A stretch of DNA of 8,136 bases from Chloroflexota bacterium (GTDB taxonomy: Bacteria; Chloroflexota; Anaerolineae; Anaerolineales; Villigracilaceae). Under the pieces are notes generated by a model. The model made no database searches and had not been told where the DNA came from. It was given only the letters and a program-made list of their open reading frames with translations. Shown in pieces: positions 6,448-8,136 of this stretch; the stretch's first letter is position 1, and each line of letters starts with the position of its first letter. The stretch is from the NCBI GenBank assembly GCA_016191895.1, contig JACPVD010000273.1:1-8136 (forward strand), read 5' to 3'. The translations under genes and the position numbers were made by a program.

Positions 6448-8136
6448 GCGGGAAGGGTGAAATAAAATACGGAGCCTTTACCCAACCCGCCCTCGACCCA
6501 GATGCGGCCGCCGTGGACTTCGATGATTCGCTTCACGAGCGCCAGCCCAACCCCGGTGCCTTCGGTTCTTGGATCCAGTTTGTTGAAAAGGCCGAAGATG
6601 CGCTCATGATATTCGGGCGCGATACCGATACCGTTGTCTTTGACGTACAAAATGATTCGGCCTTCCTCCTCGCCGCTTTGCCCGACCTCGATTCTGGGAG
6701 AAGGCTGGTCTCCCATGTACTTGGCGGCGTTGTCGAACAGGTTTTGCAGGACTTCGATCAGGCGCTGACGATCTCCATAGACAGCCGGCAGGCCCGGGTG
6801 AGTCCCCTGCGGGGATGATATCCGAACCGTCACCCCCCGTTCCTCGAGCCTTCCATGCGCGATGTCCAGGGCTTCGGATACGAGTTCTTCAAAGGGAATG
6901 TTCTCCGGCGGGTTGATGATGCGCCCAATGCGCGAGAGTTCGAGCAGTTCCTTGAGGAGCAGGTGCATTTTGTCCACCGCATCCTGGATGCGTTGAATAT
7001 CGAGAGCCACGCGCTCGGCGTTGCCGGCGGCGGAGTCACCTTTGAGGTAGCCGAGGAATCCGTTGATCGTGACCAGGGGCGATTTGAGATCGTGCGAAAT
7101 GGTGTAGGTGAATCGCTCCAGCTCGGTGTTCTTGGATTCAAGTTCACTGATGAGTTTCCCGCGCGTGAGCAATTCATTTTGAAGTTCGCTGAACAGGCGC
7201 GAATTTTCGAGGGCGATCGCCACCTGGTTGGCAAAGGCAACGCCAAGTTCGGCGTGATGACCCTGGAATTGATTCTTCTCGCGGCCATCGAGGGCGATGA
7301 TGCCTACAGTTTTCCCGTGCGCTTTCAACGGGATGGCAAGCCACGAATTAATAAAGGAATGTTCATCGCGATTAAAACCGGGCAGCTCTTCGCGGGCGTT
7401 GTTGCTCAAGATATAAGGGACATCCCCGCGCAAAATCGGAAGGGCGGAACTTTCCTCATCCAGGATGACCTTCGCATCGGACTCGGTGAAGGCGGGAGGC
7501 AGGCCGCGCCCGCTGAGGAATACCTGGCGATTCCCCTCCCATTTCCAAACGGATGCGCTGTCGTAGGGGATGACGCGCTTGATCTGATCGAGAATGTGCT
7601 GGATGATCTCTGAAAACTCGAACGTGCCGACAATGGTGGCAAAGCCCTCGCGCAAGGTTTCTGATTCGGCGTTTTTGGCGGCGAGTTCGTTGATCAACTG
7701 CTCGCGTTCGATGTCGGCCTGTTTTCGCTTGCTGATATCGCGCTGGATTCCGAAGAAGCCGGTAATTCGCTTTTGCTCATCGTACAGGCAGACATAATCG
7801 CCTTCGAACCAGGCGGGTGTGCCGTCGTCCCTGCGTTCGTAGGTTTCGGTGTGCAAATGCCCCTGATCGAACAGGCGCCTGCGCAGTTCGAGTCCCTGCT
7901 GGATATCGTGGGCGAAAATATCGCGCGAGGTAAGGCTGAGGAATTTCTCGCGGGTCAGGCCATATTGCTCGAGCATGGCGTTGTTCACGTCGGTGTACCG
8001 CTGGTTGTTGAAGATGTGAAGCAGTATTTCATCCTTGTTCACAGCGTCGTTCCAGGGCTGGGGCTTGTCGAAGATGCTGAAGAAAAAACCGTCCAATGAC
8101 TGGTTGAAAAAGGCGTGCAGGAGACGTTCGTTTCTA
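6435..8136 (-). CDS. Sensor histidine kinase, PAS-GAF-HisKA-HATPase, N-terminus cut by the window edge
   Basis: The frame is open to the window edge, so the gene starts beyond 8136; 566 residues are visible. The TTG at 8096 is an internal codon: upstream residues (RNERLLHAFFNQS) continue the PAS domain smoothly. Numbered from the first visible codon: PAS with PAC tail (about 1-140, ending RDISKRKQADIE), GAF (about 160-315, with SWLAIPLKAHGKTVGIIALDG), coiled coil, HisKA with H348 in SHDLKSP, and the ATPase with N465/N469, G1 DNGIGI, F-box IFGLFNKL and G2 GTGVGLAL. All catalytic boxes are intact. No membrane segment is visible. The transmitter closely parallels that of the next kinase downstream, indicating duplication. 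Its C-terminus (LPAGNP) runs into the tandem repeat. The signal and partner are unknown. Confidence 0.9.
   Translation of the reverse strand, partial: RNERLLHAFFNQSLDGFFFSIFDKPQPWNDAVNKDEILLHIFNNQRYTDVNNAMLEQYGLTREKFLSLTSRDIFAHDIQQGLELRRRLFDQGHLHTETYERRDDGTPAWFEGDYVCLYDEQKRITGFFGIQRDISKRKQADIEREQLINELAAKNAESETLREGFATIVGTFEFSEIIQHILDQIKRVIPYDSASVWKWEGNRQVFLSGRGLPPAFTESDAKVILDEESSALPILRGDVPYILSNNAREELPGFNRDEHSFINSWLAIPLKAHGKTVGIIALDGREKNQFQGHHAELGVAFANQVAIALENSRLFSELQNELLTRGKLISELESKNTELERFTYTISHDLKSPLVTINGFLGYLKGDSAAGNAERVALDIQRIQDAVDKMHLLLKELLELSRIGRIINPPENIPFEELVSEALDIAHGRLEERGVTVRISSPQGTHPGLPAVYGDRQRLIEVLQNLFDNAAKYMGDQPSPRIEVGQSGEEEGRIILYVKDNGIGIAPEYHERIFGLFNKLDPRTEGTGVGLALVKRIIEVHGGRIWVEGGLGKGSVFYFTLPAGNP

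Noticed and set aside
6144..6818. Small open frames running through the tandem repeat on both strands
   Set aside because: The same repeat sequence is read in different frames in the two copies because 125 is not a multiple of three, and no ribosome-binding site or family feature supports translation.
8094..8096. TTG as the start of the upstream kinase
   Set aside because: The frame stays open to the window edge and the upstream residues belong to the same PAS domain, so the gene is truncated by the window rather than starting here.

Overview
The window holds most of a high-affinity phosphate uptake (pst) operon on the + strand. It is followed, in convergent orientation, by two paralogous soluble sensor histidine kinase genes on the - strand. 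I see no RNA genes, transposases or CRISPR. Gene density is high, codon choice is moderately GC-rich, and the style of the PstS tail and of the cytosolic GAF/PAS kinases suggests an environmental bacterium, possibly Chloroflexota (Anaerolineae-like). No taxonomic marker gene is present, so this assignment is only an impression.

Positions 1-4440 (+): the 3' end of pstS, a perfect 17-bp inverted repeat, pstC, pstA (start overlaps the pstC stop), pstB, an arsenate reductase-type arsC (start overlaps the pstB stop), a perfect 24-bp palindrome, phoU, and a strong intrinsic terminator. PstS binds phosphate, PstC and PstA form the membrane channel, PstB drives transport with ATP, and PhoU reports on or restrains the transporter. 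The embedded thioredoxin-type arsenate reductase makes sense because arsenate enters cells through phosphate transporters.

Positions 4439-8136 (-): two histidine kinases in tandem, transcribed towards phoU. The upstream one (6435 to the window edge) is cut at its N-terminus and reads PAS-GAF-HisKA-HATPase. The downstream one (4439-6130) is complete and reads GAF-PAS-HisKA-HATPase. Their transmitter halves are close paralogues, while their sensor domains come in opposite order. Neither shows membrane segments in the visible part, and no response regulator is in the window.

The 304-bp gap between the kinases is mostly filled by two tandem copies of a hairpin-rich repeat of about 125-150 bp. 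The repeat runs into the 3' end of the upstream kinase and appears to supply its last codons and stop. This repeat, the two palindromes in the pst operon and the position of arsC are the parts most worth a second look.
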